A stretch of 64,000 bases of DNA. Origin: Lomentospora prolificans (Eukaryota; Ascomycota; Sordariomycetes; Microascales; Microascaceae). The position numbers were made by a program, and so were the translations under genes. The stretch covers positions 2,170,001-2,234,000 of the forward strand of contig JARFXM010000009.1 in assembly GCA_029532625.1 (NCBI GenBank), read 5' to 3'. Below the pieces are notes generated by a model. That model did not search any database. It saw only the letters and a list, made by a program, of their open reading frames with translations, and was not told the origin of the DNA. Shown here piece by piece: positions 11,722 through 23,666 of the stretch. Each line of letters starts with the position of its first letter. Position 1 is the stretch's first letter.

Positions 11722-12894
11722 ATGGCCACCACCCGCCCTCTCACCGGCCTCAAAGTCCTCGAGTTCGCCGGCCTCGCCCCGGGGCCCTTCGCCGGCATGC
11801 TTCTCTCCGACGCCGGCGCCTCCGTCCTCCGCATCGACCGCGCCCCCTCCCGCGGCTCCCCCACCCCTCCGTCGCCCGACTTCCTCGCCCGCCACAAAGC
11901 CTCCATCACCCTCGACCTCAAGTCCCCGGCCTCCCTGCCGCTCCTCCACCGCCTCGCTGCCCAAGCCGACATCCTCATCGACCCCTTTCGCCCAGGCGTC
12001 CTGGAGAAGCTCCGCCTCGGGCCCCGGGACCTCATGGCCGTCAACCCACGCCTCATCTACGCCCGCCTGACCGGCTTCCGCCGAGACGGCAAGTACGCCC
12101 ACATGGCCGGCCACGACATCAACTACCTCGCCGTGTCGGGCGCCCTCAGCCTGCTCGGCCGAAAAGGCGAAAAGCCCTACGCGCCCTGGAACCTAGTGGC
12201 CGACTTCGCCGGCGGCGGCCTGGCCCTCGTGCACGGCGTGCTACTCGCCCTCCTCGCCAGATCCACCTCGGGCAGGGGTCAGGTCGTCGAGGCCAACATG
12301 GTCGACGGCGCCTCGTACCTTGCCACCTTCCCCCGCCTGGCCCTCAAGACCCCGCTTGGCGATCGGCCCAGGGGCGAGAACACGCTGGACGGAGGTTGCC
12401 CCTGGTACGACACGTACGAGACCCGCGACGGCAAGTACATGTCCGTCGGCGCGCTGGAACCCCAGTTCTTCCGCGCGCTGATCAAGGGCCTCGGGCTCGA
12501 GGCCAAGGGCTGGGAGGAGACGAGGATGGATAGGGCTCGCTGGGACGAGATGAGGAGGGTGTTTGCCGAGACGTTCGCGGCGAAGTCGAGGGCCGAGTGG
12601 GAGAGCGTCTTTGACGGCACGGATGCGTGCTGCGTGCCTGTGCTGGACTACGCCGAGCTGGAGACGGATGCGGACAGAGAGGGGGACCAGAGGCATATTG
12701 TGAAACTCAAGGATACACCGTGCTTCGAGTTTGGACACGACAAAGCTGAAAGGCGGGGATACACCGCTGACTTCCTGGCTCCGGGCGAAGGCGGCGAAGA
12801 GGCCTTGGAACAATGGTGTGGATGGAAAAAGGGCCGCGACTATGATGTCGTCCACGGTAGCTTCGTCCTCAAGGAAGACAAGTCAAAGCTGTAA
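11722..12894 (+). CDS. Alpha-methylacyl-CoA racemase (class III CoA-transferase fold), peroxisomal
   Basis: Single exon, 390 residues. The N-terminal block LTGLKVLEFAGLAPGPFAGM and the later GHDINYLAVSG, ADFAGGG and VGALEPQFF segments identify the CaiB/BaiF (CoA-transferase family III) fold and the AMACR subgroup. H131, D161 and E246 align with the catalytic His, Asp and Glu known for alpha-methylacyl-CoA racemases. The enzyme interconverts (2R)- and (2S)-methyl-branched acyl-CoAs so that they can enter beta-oxidation. The last three residues are SKL, a canonical PTS1 signal, so peroxisomal import is predicted. The start has a near-ideal Kozak context and no intron is needed. Length matches the family (about 380). 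Confidence 0.92.
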   Translation: MATTRPLTGLKVLEFAGLAPGPFAGMLLSDAGASVLRIDRAPSRGSPTPPSPDFLARHKASITLDLKSPASLPLLHRLAAQADILIDPFRPGVLEKLRLGPRDLMAVNPRLIYARLTGFRRDGKYAHMAGHDINYLAVSGALSLLGRKGEKPYAPWNLVADFAGGGLALVHGVLLALLARSTSGRGQVVEANMVDGASYLATFPRLALKTPLGDRPRGENTLDGGCPWYDTYETRDGKYMSVGALEPQFFRALIKGLGLEAKGWEETRMDRARWDEMRRVFAETFAAKSRAEWESVFDGTDACCVPVLDYAELETDADREGDQRHIVKLKDTPCFEFGHDKAERRGYTADFLAPGEGGEEALEQWCGWKKGRDYDVVHGSFVLKEDKSKL

Positions 12895-13553
12895 ACTATC
12901 TCATTCCATGTAAAGTGTATACTCATCTAAGCTTCATTCATACATAACAATTGTATTTACGAAGAAAAAAAAAGCCACTTCAGGCGAGAGATCATTCATC
13001 ATCCTTCTATTAACTAAATCTTTCCGACAATGGGAATAGAATAAAAACAACAACTCCCCCAGCCCCTCCGCTCTTTCCCATGCTATTTCCCAGTCGCTTG
13101 ATATCAACAAGAAAACAGCAATGGACGGTTCCGAGAAGAGAGAGATATAAGAAAAAAACATTTCGTCTTCCCAGCCCTCCCAAGCAAGATGCATCTGTAA
13201 ACATCCCTTTTCCACTGGCGAGGAAGATAGAGAAAGGGAATACATCAAACGCGACAGATCGATACAAGTCAATTTCCGACCCTCTCACCTCTAGCCGGAT
13301 ACTGCTGCCCGGACATGTCGTATAATAGGGGTTTGTTGTGTTGGTTATGGGCGACAATCTTTGTTTAGATTCCCCCGTGACTGCTTGCGGGCTGCCCGAC
13401 ACATCTGCCGCCGGATTGCAGCGGCACGGGAACTTGCGAGGGGCCAGAGGACGTCCCGCTTACTTGGGTTCGAGAGAAACAAAGAGGGGATTATTTAACC
13501 CAGCTAAGGGTGGAGCAGCGAGGCCATGTGGTTGTTGGATTGTCTGACGCGGT
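12895..13553. other. Convergent intergenic region, racemase and VPS1 3' flanks
   Basis: Both neighbouring genes end here. It contains A/T-rich stretches compatible with two 3' UTRs. No gene is supported. Confidence 0.5.
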
Positions 13554-16057
13554 TTACTGGACCTGGCTGACAATCTCGCTAGCCTTGGATAGAGACTTGA
13601 CCATATCTTGGCACTCCTTGCGGCGGCGGATGGTGAAGTCGCTCTCCTTGAGCAACTCGTCGAGGGTATCCGTCCTGTACATGTTCTCGAGGAGCTCGCG
13701 CTGCATCTCATCCTTGGTGAACCTATCGAGTTTGTTAGCCAACCGCTTTTTGTACCAGCGCTTGTGGGATTGTAGGGTTGTAAATGAATCAAAAAATAAA
13801 ATAAAATGAAATAAAAAAGAGCAAGTGAGCTTACTGGACAAGGGTCAACATGATGGCCTTGGGGACCATGTCAATCATGGTTCGCTTGACGATGTTGTAG
13901 TACGAAGAGATTAAGAGTTTGATGACCTCGACCTCAATGTTCTCGCGCTCGGACAGAGTGCCTGACGCCTTGAGGGTGGGTGGAGGCGCCTCCATAGCCG
14001 CCGCCTTCTTCTTGTTCTTGGCCGCAAAGAAGCTGCCAAAGAAGCCAGTGTTGCTCTCGCCGCCGAGGTTGGTGTCAGTGGTGGTGGGGCTAGCCGCCCT
14101 GGCGGGGGTTGGCGCGTTGGCGAGGGGCTTGCCGGTCTTGGGGTCGACTTGAACCGCGCGGGTAGGATTGTGGCGCTCGTTGACAATGGCCATGGCCCTG
14201 TGACCGTTGAGGAAGTCGGGGTGGCCAGTGTTGATGTAGCAGGCCTCCATAGCTACCAGGTCCTTGACGAGTTTATTCGTGGGCTCCATGGCCTTCTTGA
14301 AGAAGCCGATGATAACAGAGTGGATCTTTTCCTTCAAGCCGGGATAGCGGCGGTACAGAGCCTTGCCGAGAAGCTGGGACAGGATGCGGACCAACTCATC
14401 GTAGACGAGGGAGACGCACTTGAGAGAGGGGTCCTCGAGGCGCTTGATCTGCTGCTTGACAATGAGCTCGAAGGCCGCCGTGCCGACAAAGAGAGCAGGC
14501 GAAGAACCTGACGAGTTGTAGAGAATTGTGCGGATATCGGCGTCCTTGACTACGTCGAAGGGGTCGATAGCCTTGATGCCATTGGAGTAGAGCTCGTGGA
14601 AGACGAAACTAATACGAGCACCACCAGAAAGCTCGGTGCTCGAGAGCTCCGTGTTGTTTCCGTCGAGCACGGTACGCCACTCGTTGGTAAACTCGGTAAT
14701 GATGTTAAGCACAATATTAGCGCTGTTGCCCAGCATCGAGGGACCCAAGCTATCGAGCTCAGCGCTGTACTTGGCGAGAGAGCTCGAGATCCTGGCCTTG
14801 ATATCGGGGAGGGTTTGTTTGATGTGCATCATAAGAATGAGGTTAAGCTTGCGGGCGAGGTACGGTGTTCCGCAGTATGAGCTCTTGTTCCTATACGCCT
14901 TGTGCGTCTCGAAGAAGTTCTTCTCCGCCTCCAAAGCAGCCGAGATGCTCTTCCTGTTGTCAATGTCGCGCTGGCCACGGTTAACAACGGGGACGTAGCC
15001 AAGGCGGAGAGGAATGATGCGGCCAGCGAGAATATCGACAACGTCTGTTCCCTCGTCCATAAGATCGACCTTGGTTAACACACCAATGGTCCTCTGTCCC
15101 TCCGGGTCCACCTCTCGGCCGAGTTTGAGGCCGTCCGAGTTGGCTAGATCGACGTTGGCGGCAGTGACGGCGAGGATGATGGCGTTGGGCTTAGCAATGT
15201 ACTTGAGCACCATATCTCGAATCTGACGCTCGATGTCGCGGGGTTGGTCACCAACGGGCACTCTCGTGAGACCGGGCAAATCGACGAGGGTTAGGTTGAG
15301 GACATTGGGTGAGTATATTCTGAGGTTGATAGGGGCGGGCGAGATGCCGGCATTTCGCCCAACCTTTGCCGCCGTTTCTCTGTCAATTTCCTCTCGGATC
15401 TTGTTGAAATCGAAGAACTTCTGGCCGGGAATGTGCAAGAACTCTCCCCACTCGTCGGCGTTGGCGGCCTTGTCGTCGCCGGGGGCGATCTCCTCCTTCG
15501 TGCCATTGCTTTGTGAAGAGGCGGGGCGGTTGATGAGCTGGAGGATAAGAGGTCGTCGAGTAACGATACCGGAACCTCGTGGTAAGCTGTAAGGGAGGTG
15601 ACGTCGGTTAGCGATTAAACTGCGCAATAGGGGCGCCCTAGTTACGCCAATTTGATTTTCCCGGACGAGCGCAGGTATAGTCGACGAAGGGCAAGGGAAA
15701 AGCAACCGGGTTGGGATTCCATCCACTCACAAGTCTCGGCCCACAATGTTCTCTAGTACGGAGCTCTTTCCGCTAGACTGACTACCGACGACAACTATTT
15801 GAGGAAGATCGATAGGGTTCGCAACGCCGACCGTGGTGAATACATCCTGAAGCTTGTTGACTAATCTATTAGGAGGGTAAAATAAAATCGTTAGTAGAGG
15901 CAAGCGTCGTCATCCCCACACGAGCGAGACAGGTCCCAAATATGGCTGCCTGCTCTCCCCTTTAGTGTAGAAAGCGCAGTGGACATCTTCCAACGTACTG
16001 AATAAGAGCAGGATCAGAGATACCACCGGGCTGAGCGAGCGAAGGCGGACCAGACAT
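13554..16057 (-). CDS. vps1: Dynamin-like GTPase Vps1
   Basis: Four exons (15999-16057, 15731-15865, 13835-15586, 13554-13722) join to 704 residues, the same length as yeast Vps1. The P-loop GSQSSGKSS is at 47-55. The dynamin G-domain continues with RDFLPRGSGIVTRRP, LVDLPGLTRVPVGDQP and the TKVD specificity motif. The middle domain and a C-terminal GTPase effector domain (RELLENMYRTDTLDELLKES) follow. A Gly/Ser/Thr/Asn-rich linker with a NKKKAAAME patch (around 560-600) replaces a PH domain, as in Vps1. It acts in Golgi-to-vacuole sorting, endosome and peroxisome fission. All introns have GTRNGT-like donors (GTACGT, GTGAGT, GTAAGC) and consistent phases. Confidence 0.96.
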
Positions 16058-17582
16058 CTTGGCTATTTGACGGTGGAATCGAGAGGGCGGATGTTGAGAG
16101 TCTCAGGAACCGTGGAGGGGCTTGCTTATCTGGAGGCCGTGGTAGCAGGATCAAGCGTCGGGGTGGGTCGTCGGTGAGCCGTTCGAACAGGCGATTTTAG
16201 CTCTCCAGCTGTACGAGGTTGTAGTCACGGAGACGGTGATATCCTCTCGGCTTATAAGGGGACCGCTAGATGCTGGGAGGTATTTTTGCGAGATGTTGAA
16301 AGGGGTAAGGTTGGTGGATATATAGCTGAGAGGGGGGGTATTGATTTGGCGATGTGGTAATAAAAGGGTGTTGACGGTGAATTCGACCTTCACGAGCCTG
16401 AAGACAAGGGTTGCCACGGGCCTGAACCAAAATACGTAAGTGAAGTGGCGCGGACTCATTCAAGCCACAGGGGGGCATCGCATTTGATCCGAGAAACGTG
16501 GCGTCCGTGCGAACAGCACACCCAGTCATCGCCGTTTCAGTGACGCCCTTCCTCGTTTCGGCCGCCCAGCGCATCCTTCCTCTGCTTTCATGATAGCCCC
16601 ACGTGACCCCTGCTCCAGCATGCACTGTCTTCGACGGTTGAGTACAACAGGAAGATCGATCGTTGAAGGTGCCTACTAGCAAAGTTTAATCAGATGTGAT
16701 GATGGGCCGCTGTAACACCCAGGCCAGGAACGAGTATTTCTAGAGAATTGTATGATAGATCGCCCAAAAGAAGGCATAAAGTGTTTGGTAACTATTCCCA
16801 CGCGATGATCAAAGAATACGCTAGGACCACAAGAACGAAGTTGCCATGGACGCTTGCACCAAGACTTATGAATTCGACACGCTCGTCTACCGTTCAAACC
16901 GCAAGGTACCAAACTAGAAACACAAATCCACAACGCTTGAATCAGCCAAACTTATCGCGACAATTCTACTCGGAAGAGGAGGTCGAATAGACTTAGGTTT
17001 CACTCTTTCTATTGTAAAAGCATGCGAGTTGAGAACCGCACGAAGAAAAAACAGCCTCCTCGATGATCCCAGTCTTCTAAATTACCAAGAAGCCCTCGCG
17101 CCAGTATCCCCCAAGGGAAGAAATCCCATGCAAAGCAGAAAGAAAGCAGAGAAGGGAGTTACAACAAGACTGTTTGTGCCCCCGGGAAGCAGAATCTGAT
17201 GTGCCCCGCGCTGTGCCGAGGGAAAAGGTGAAAAACACAAGAGAAAAAACCCGAGTGCTGCCGAGTGTGAGAGTGTGTGAGGTGAGAGGGAAACCATCAG
17301 ATACGTCCATGTTTCGAACCAGGCCCACCCCGAGCCCACGTTCGTTTTCCGAAAACTGTCCGGAGCTCCGATCACATCCCCGGCATCAGACCCTCCCATT
17401 CAAACCGCCCCCCCGCCGTAGTGGCCATCTCCAGTTCGAGGGTACTTAGCTTCCTTCACTATGTGCTCCAGTTCCTCGAGTGGCCCAAAAGTGGGCATGA
17501 TTGTGGACAGTACGAAGTGCATATGTTGTGCAGCACCATTCGAGTTGTTGGCCGTCTCTCCTAGCGGGATATACGAGCCACC
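16058..17582. other. Intergenic: VPS1 promoter and GID7 3' flank
   Basis: About 1.5 kb between two minus-strand genes. The part nearest 16058 is VPS1 leader and promoter. The rest contains short frames on both strands without recognisable motifs. Nothing else is supported. Confidence 0.5.
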
Positions 17583-19631
17583 CTAGGCGTCGTCATGGTT
17601 CCGCCAGCCATTGTAGTTGTTCTGCTGCCTCAGTTGCTTATAAATGGCCTGCAACTCCTGGCCACGCGCCTTGTTCGACCAGCTATTGCCCGTGTCAATC
17701 CTTATAATTCGCGTTATCATTGGAGGGGGTTTCCCAAACTTACATTTTCACCTTGCCGTCGTCACCGCACGAAGCAAGCATGCTGGGATCGGAGGGGTTC
17801 CAAGCAACCGAGTTGCTTCGTGGGTGATGACCACTCAACCTTTCAACGGCTGCGCCGGTCTTCTTGTGCCAAACCCACACATTGCCATCTATCAGCAAAG
17901 AAATTGTTAGCGATGGCTGGAGGGTAATGGTATTCCAGGATTTCTGTCCCTTACCTTCACTACCGCTCATCACGAAGCTCTCGTTAGCACCGCCAAACGA
18001 GGCGCGAATGAGGCACTCGCCGCCAGTGTGGCCGAGGAATTTGTGAACGAGTTTGCGCGTAACAAGATCGATCAGTTGGGCCTCTCCGTCTTTCTTATTG
18101 ACTAGCAGATGCCTGCAGTCCTCACTAATGCTCACAGACGTTGGTAGCGCGTGCAACTCGAGTTCATACTCAAGTTCGCGCGTATTGCCGTTGTACACAT
18201 GGAGCTTCCTCTGTTCGTCGATTGCAACGAGCCACCGACCGTCCCTGGAACCGCAAATATCCTGAGTTCGGTGCTTCCTACCCCAGTTATGGATAGAATC
18301 TCCACTGAGATTGAAAGTGCGAAGACCACGTGTCTTGTCCAGAGTTCCTAAGGTAAAGGATTTGCCGTCAGGCGCCCAGACGCACCCAACGACGGGATCC
18401 TCGCAAGGATCTAGGTGTTTTAATAACGTCCAGGTCTAGATTTTGCACGCAGTTAGTTTCCAGCAAACAGGGCCATAGCAAATACTGCAGAGCGTACCTT
18501 GGTGTCCCATATACGCGCATAGTTATCTCGAGAGCAGGTGACAAGATGAGAGTCATCAGGGCTCCAGGAAAGGTTGCATATTTGACCCTCGTCATGGCGC
18601 AAGACGGTAGCGACACCGAAATCTGGGACATGCCATACAATTACTTCCGACTTGGATCCACAGGCAGCGAGGCGGTCACCGCTGTGGGAGAATTGAATTT
18701 GCCAGACCTCTCCTTCAAGATCTGTCAAGGTAATAGCGACCTCGGAGGGGAAACCTGCCTTATCGCAATGATGGTCGGAATAAAGAGAGGGGGAGGCGGC
18801 GCTTGTGTGGTAGAGACAGGTATCTATCTGCCTCTGCTTTACTTGCTGTAGTAGACCCGCCAGACGGTTATCGGGTAGCATGACTGAGGGGGAGATGCAT
18901 TCTGTGTGCCATTAGTACTGAGCTAGAACAGAGAACCCAGCGGTAGTCAGATAAAAGAACTTACTTGAAAGCTCGGAGAGGAGAGTCTGCCGTGACGTCC
19001 CTTCGGCGCCATCCCATTCAGCTCGTGCCTTTAAGTCATCGATAGATTGACACATGAGCAGGGTAGACAAGAAATGTACTCTCGTAGTATCACACTGGAG
19101 GGGGGTCAACTCGCTTCTCAATACTGAGAGAGCACGAGGAGTTTCACGCCTCTCGAGATGTTCTAGGAACTTCTGCTGGCGCATCCAGAACCTCATCAGC
19201 GTCCTATCCGACCCTGGGGCAAGCAAAAGGCCATTTGCGGTAGCACCAGGCTCTCCCACAACCACAGCCCTGGACAAGAGCTGCTCGGCCTCAGTCCACG
19301 AGCCTCTCAGAATAGCCGACCGGAACGCAGCTACAGTCGTGTTCTCGAGCTCGTACCCGCTCTCCTCGCTGAGAGATTTCGCGATAGACTGGTACCCCAT
19401 ACCGGACAGCGCCTGAATAAGTAGTCTCGTGACCTCTTCTCTATCATGGCCGAAATAAGTTACGGGGACACCATCCCGATCCGCGCGAGATGATCCATTC
19501 ACGGCGGACTTATTTCTACCGGGGGTACCGTTGTTGGCCAAAGTATTGCGCCGGGCGGGTGAGGCCGAGCCGGGCGACGAGCGTAGCGTAGCTCCATTCG
19601 ATGCCCGTGATTCTCCGGTTTCTCCAGACAT
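17583..19631 (-). CDS. gid7: GID/CTLH ubiquitin-ligase subunit Gid7 (WDR26-like)
   Basis: Five exons (18965-19631, 18498-18901, 17955-18435, 17744-17888, 17583-17682) join to 598 residues. A disordered Ser/Asn-rich start precedes a LisH motif (about 64-96, VTRLLIQALSGMGYQSIAKS) and a CTLH region (AAFRSAILRGSWTEAEQLL), then WD40 repeats (WQIQFSHSGDRLAACGS, ICNLSWSPDDSHLVTCS, VAWNPSDPSMLASCGDD). This order is that of Gid7/WDR26, a scaffold of the GID/CTLH E3 ligase that removes gluconeogenic enzymes after glucose return. The C-terminus VKIWSNKARGQ is joined by a 61 bp intron. The start is the first AUG: none occurs in 852 bases upstream, although the frame stays open and coding-like to about 19901 (LGRRRRAPSSDPDDNDG), so a near-cognate extended form or a missed exon is possible. 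Confidence 0.9.
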
Positions 19632-20483
19632 ATTATCGCCGCGTCTGCGTTTTGGGCGGTGTTCCTCTGAGGTCGTGGAAGGCGAAGGCTGGACGGTGGC
19701 CTGCGCAGACAGGCGTCGTCGGGGAGACTGCTCAGGGATGCAGTCACTGTCGTGTGGGCTCGAATTGCCGTCGTTGTCGTCAGGATCGGAGCTTGGAGCT
19801 CGTCGCCTCCGGCCCAAGACCTGCCTCGAGGGTTGGTTGGAGGCTATGGTACTGGTGGGTGATGCGGAATCTGGGCGTGGAACTCCCAGACTCCGTATGT
19901 CTCAATGTTGGGTAAGGTGTGTGAGTGGGGTTATGTAACGAGGTGTCGTAATTTTTCTTTTTTACTGATTCTCTCGTCGTCAGATGATCAAATTCGCGAG
20001 CGGGATCGTCGTCAGTTCGTTTAGGCGGGCAAGTGGATATCGTCGGAAGGGATTGGGGTAATTGTGGTTACTCACTCGGACTCTAGCGGCTACTACGCCC
20101 GCAAAAGAGAGTGCGAGGGAGGGATGCTCGGATGAGGAATAGGTCGGATGTATGAGGAATAGAACCTAGTAGGCTAGAGGGGTTTGTCTCGAGTGAGCAA
20201 CGCTTTACAGAACGACAGTGTCTTAGGCCGACGAGTTGGAGGCTTTGTTACAAAGCTTGGGCAACGGGAATGCAAGATACCTAGCAGATGATGTGATAAA
20301 GGAAGCGATCTGAGAGCAAAGTTAATGCCACTTAAAGGTGGTACTACTACCCAACTACCAACGAGGCTTTCAAAAGGGTCGGCTCGGGGGATTGGGGAAG
20401 GGGTAGAGATATCGCCGGGTCGGTAGTGGTGATATCGAAATGCAGCTGGGCGGCAACCGACGGAACTAAGAAGCCGTCTTTAT
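19632..20483 (-). other. AUG-free leader region of GID7
   Basis: On the minus strand this 852-base stretch contains no ATG triplet in any frame; about 13 are expected by chance. The 90 codons next to the GID7 start are open in its frame and look coding. This fits a long leader selected against upstream AUGs, possibly with a non-AUG start. Transcript ends cannot be seen in the sequence. Confidence 0.6.
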
Positions 20484-20825
20484 CATCGCAGGGTCCAGCC
20501 AGGAAAATCGTCGGCCAGGACTGTTGTGTGGGATCTCTTTCTAATTGTTTATGGAACCGTATACCATAGAGATTCCTGAGTGTTGGAGAAGTTCACTAGT
20601 CACGCTGGCCATGTGAGCTCATAACGGGGTTGGGAAGGACAGCGTCGAGGTCACGGCATGAGGAGATTCTGCCAGGGTTTCTACCTGGTAAATCCGGGCG
20701 CTCAGGCGGAAAGCCAGACACCGCCTTTACTGGCTGGAACGGTGGTGCACTAGAGTTGTGTTACTATGTAGCGCTGGCTAGGGCCTAATAGTGTGGGCGG
20801 GTTGGGTGGTGAGCGTCATGTCATG

Positions 20826-20889
20826 GGCCAATGCAAGAGAAGACACAACAATGGCCAATAGCACTATCGTATATGCTTATATAAGCATA
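20826..20889 (+). promoter_or_regulatory. Orphan core-promoter-like module: two CCAAT boxes and a palindromic TATA
   Basis: Two ggccaat boxes (near 20826 and 20853) lie about 28 bp apart and are followed at 20872-20889 by the perfect 18-base palindrome tatgcttatataagcata, whose centre reads as a TATA box. No gene is recognised downstream. The arrangement is seen directly; promoter activity is inferred. Confidence 0.35.
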
Positions 20890-23622
20890 CGTAGGCTGGC
20901 GTTCTCCCGATAGAGCTGTCCCGTCAGCGATAAGGTTTGAGCGTTCAATGGAGACTATCTGAACAGGATAGAATACAAACGCAGTAATGGTTGATAGGCT
21001 CCAACAGTTAACTTTGCCGTCTCTCGAACCGAGAACATGCTACCTTCTCAGGCGCCGATTGCCCAACGGAGAGGATCTTCCGCCCATCACCCAGCATTTT
21101 CGAACTCAGTCTCCCGGGCTCTAATCAAATTTTCCTCTTCTTTGGGAGCCATCGCGACCGCCAAAATCAGAGACTCTGCCAATTTATATATATTCTCAAA
21201 AGCAGCCCTTTAGAGTGAATATGGAAAGGCGGTCTTCTTCCCATTTGATGCCTCCAGGTCCCGTGGGTGGTGCACGACAATCTCATGACGCAGACGTGTG
21301 GGGCCAAGCGATCGGACATTCCTCTTCGAGCTCCCTACAGCTTCATCTTCCCGGCCAAGACTCAACTAACCGTCGCCATGGGATCGTTGGGCCATCGCCG
21401 TGCCAGACTCCCGCCTACCGCATCCCGAAGCACCCACCCCCTACTTGGAGCAAAAGTTTCGTGACTAGCCTCACCCAGACCTTTTGCAAAACCAGAAGAG
21501 TAGCGAAAGCATGCAGCCCTCAAACAGCTTGAGACCCCTACTTTCGTAGGTCCGGCTGTGTCATCAGTTTCGAGAAGCAGCTCGTGTCGGGGCCAAGAAA
21601 AACAAATAATAAAAAAAAAAGGAGGGGAGCAGGTTTGCCGTCATGTAAGATATAATAATACACGGCGCCAGAATTTGGCTGCAGGCCCCAGTGGCCCGTT
21701 TGTGCAGCTTGGCTGCTCTCGATGCAGTCCCATGCAGGTGCATCTTTTCTCACTCTGCTGTACAACAAGAGGAAAGAGTGCCTAGATGCACCGCAGTGTG
21801 GGAGTTGATAACGGCTTTTTTCCCTTCCCGCTTGAGCAGCTGGCAGGCGGCAACGGAACAGGGGCACATGCGATCCCTCCCCTCTCCCCACGCATATAAT
21901 AGACGCCGTTCCCGGATAGCGTGATGAGTTGTGGCTGATTCGACCCTATCAGGTTGATGCCAGGGATGTTGGGTAAAGCGGAAGAAAGCCTCCCCGTAGA
22001 TTGAGATCTCTCAGCTGTCCAGAGCGGGAAAAGGAGCAAAGCACAAAAAAAGGTTGTGTTATGCGTCCGAACCACGAGCCGCGACTCATCGGCGTGCTAG
22101 TGGTGTCTGCTCGTCGTTCATGTACTGCAGTTACAATTCTTCATCTTCCATCACGTCACGGACATGACCTACTTGGCACGCCCACTGAAAGAATTTTGGG
22201 CCGAAGACAAAGTTCCGCGGGGCAGGAATTCAGGTACGCTATTGAACATCAATCGTACGAAAAAGCAGTACTTGTACTTCGTAAACTTTTCTTCACGCCG
22301 ACTCGCCACACAGGTCTAATATGGGAGCGCAGTCGGGCTTAAGGATCTACACAAGGGGGGTGAATCAATCCCTCGGGAGAACCAACACGACGATTGCATT
22401 CCCAGCAACCAGGTCCGGTGCGGTGGGCTTGATCGCAAGGGTCACACACAACGCACGCCGACGTGGTCTTTGACAGAACCACCCACGCAGGTGAGGAACC
22501 TCGATTCGACGAACCTGACGTGATTCCGAGACTCCCGAGGCCGTACTTGTAGATATTGGGCCCACGAAGGTTGTCGTGCCATGGGTGCGTTGAAAGAGGG
22601 CACGGATGTTGGCCCACCGGAGAGCGCATTGACCGCAGCAGGGCGGAACCAGCGCTATTAGCGCTGAGTCTACGGTAGGAGTACCATCACCGACAGCAGT
22701 AAAGGATAAAAGGATAGTAGCGTGGGTAACTCTCGCCACTCTCTCAAATTATAACTCAAAGAGGAACAGGGAGCGGGACCGTGAGATCAAAGTTGCGGGC
22801 ACGGACAATGCCCTCCTGTCGCAAACTAATTGTGCCCTTCCATTGCCTCCCGTGTACCCACAGGAGACAGGAGAGGCTTGATGAGCCTGGGGTGTGCATT
22901 TACACTGCGCAATGGATCTATGCTTCGATTGCTGTATGAGTATGATGAATATTCTGCCACGGAGGCGCGCAGAAGCAAATAGCGGTGGAAAGCGGAGCCA
23001 AGATCACCGTCTAGGTAGGATTTCCTCTGCCCAAATGGCTGTCCAGGCGTCGTCGCAGCTTTGCGGAGTAGATATGATGGAGCTGAAGGCGGGCGAAGTG
23101 CGAAGTACTCTAGAAGCTGCGGGCAACGCTGCAGTAGCTGTGTGCGTAGAGAGCGGGCCAGCAAGACGGCACTCCACCATCTGTACCTTCGTAGAAGCAG
23201 AGACCTGCATGCAGACGCACTATTCAGACAGCTCGGCGAAACTCACCTTCAGGCCCAGCCCGCCCCTTTTACCACCTCCAACGCTTTCACGAGCGAGGTG
23301 AGAGAATAAAAGGAAAAGCCAACCCTTCGCTCTGATCGATACAGTAAAGATATTCGCACCAACACTAAGTAAAGATGCACGATCCAGGAGAAATGGAGAG
23401 ATGGAGAGCAGAGTCGGGTCCGGCGCAAGGGAATCCCGTGAGATGATCTGCTCTTCAAGTGTAGTCTTGTTACATTCGACAGTGGGCCTTGGAGTCTGTG
23501 GGGAGGGTGTCAACCTCGCAGAATCAATAGCGACGAGCGTCAATACAAGTACGAAGTACATATGTGTAGCATGTAGTAGGGAGAGAGGGTGAAGTTCAAG
23601 TTCAAACAGGTGTGAACAAATT

Positions 23623-23666
23623 AAAAAAAAAAATAAAAAAATAAAAAAAAAAAATAAAAAAAAAAA
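23623..23666. repeat. A-rich tract with single T interruptions
   Basis: Runs of 7-12 A separated by single T over 44 bases. It could be simple-sequence expansion or the tail of an old retroposed copy, but no flanking target-site duplication was recognised. Confidence 0.7.
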
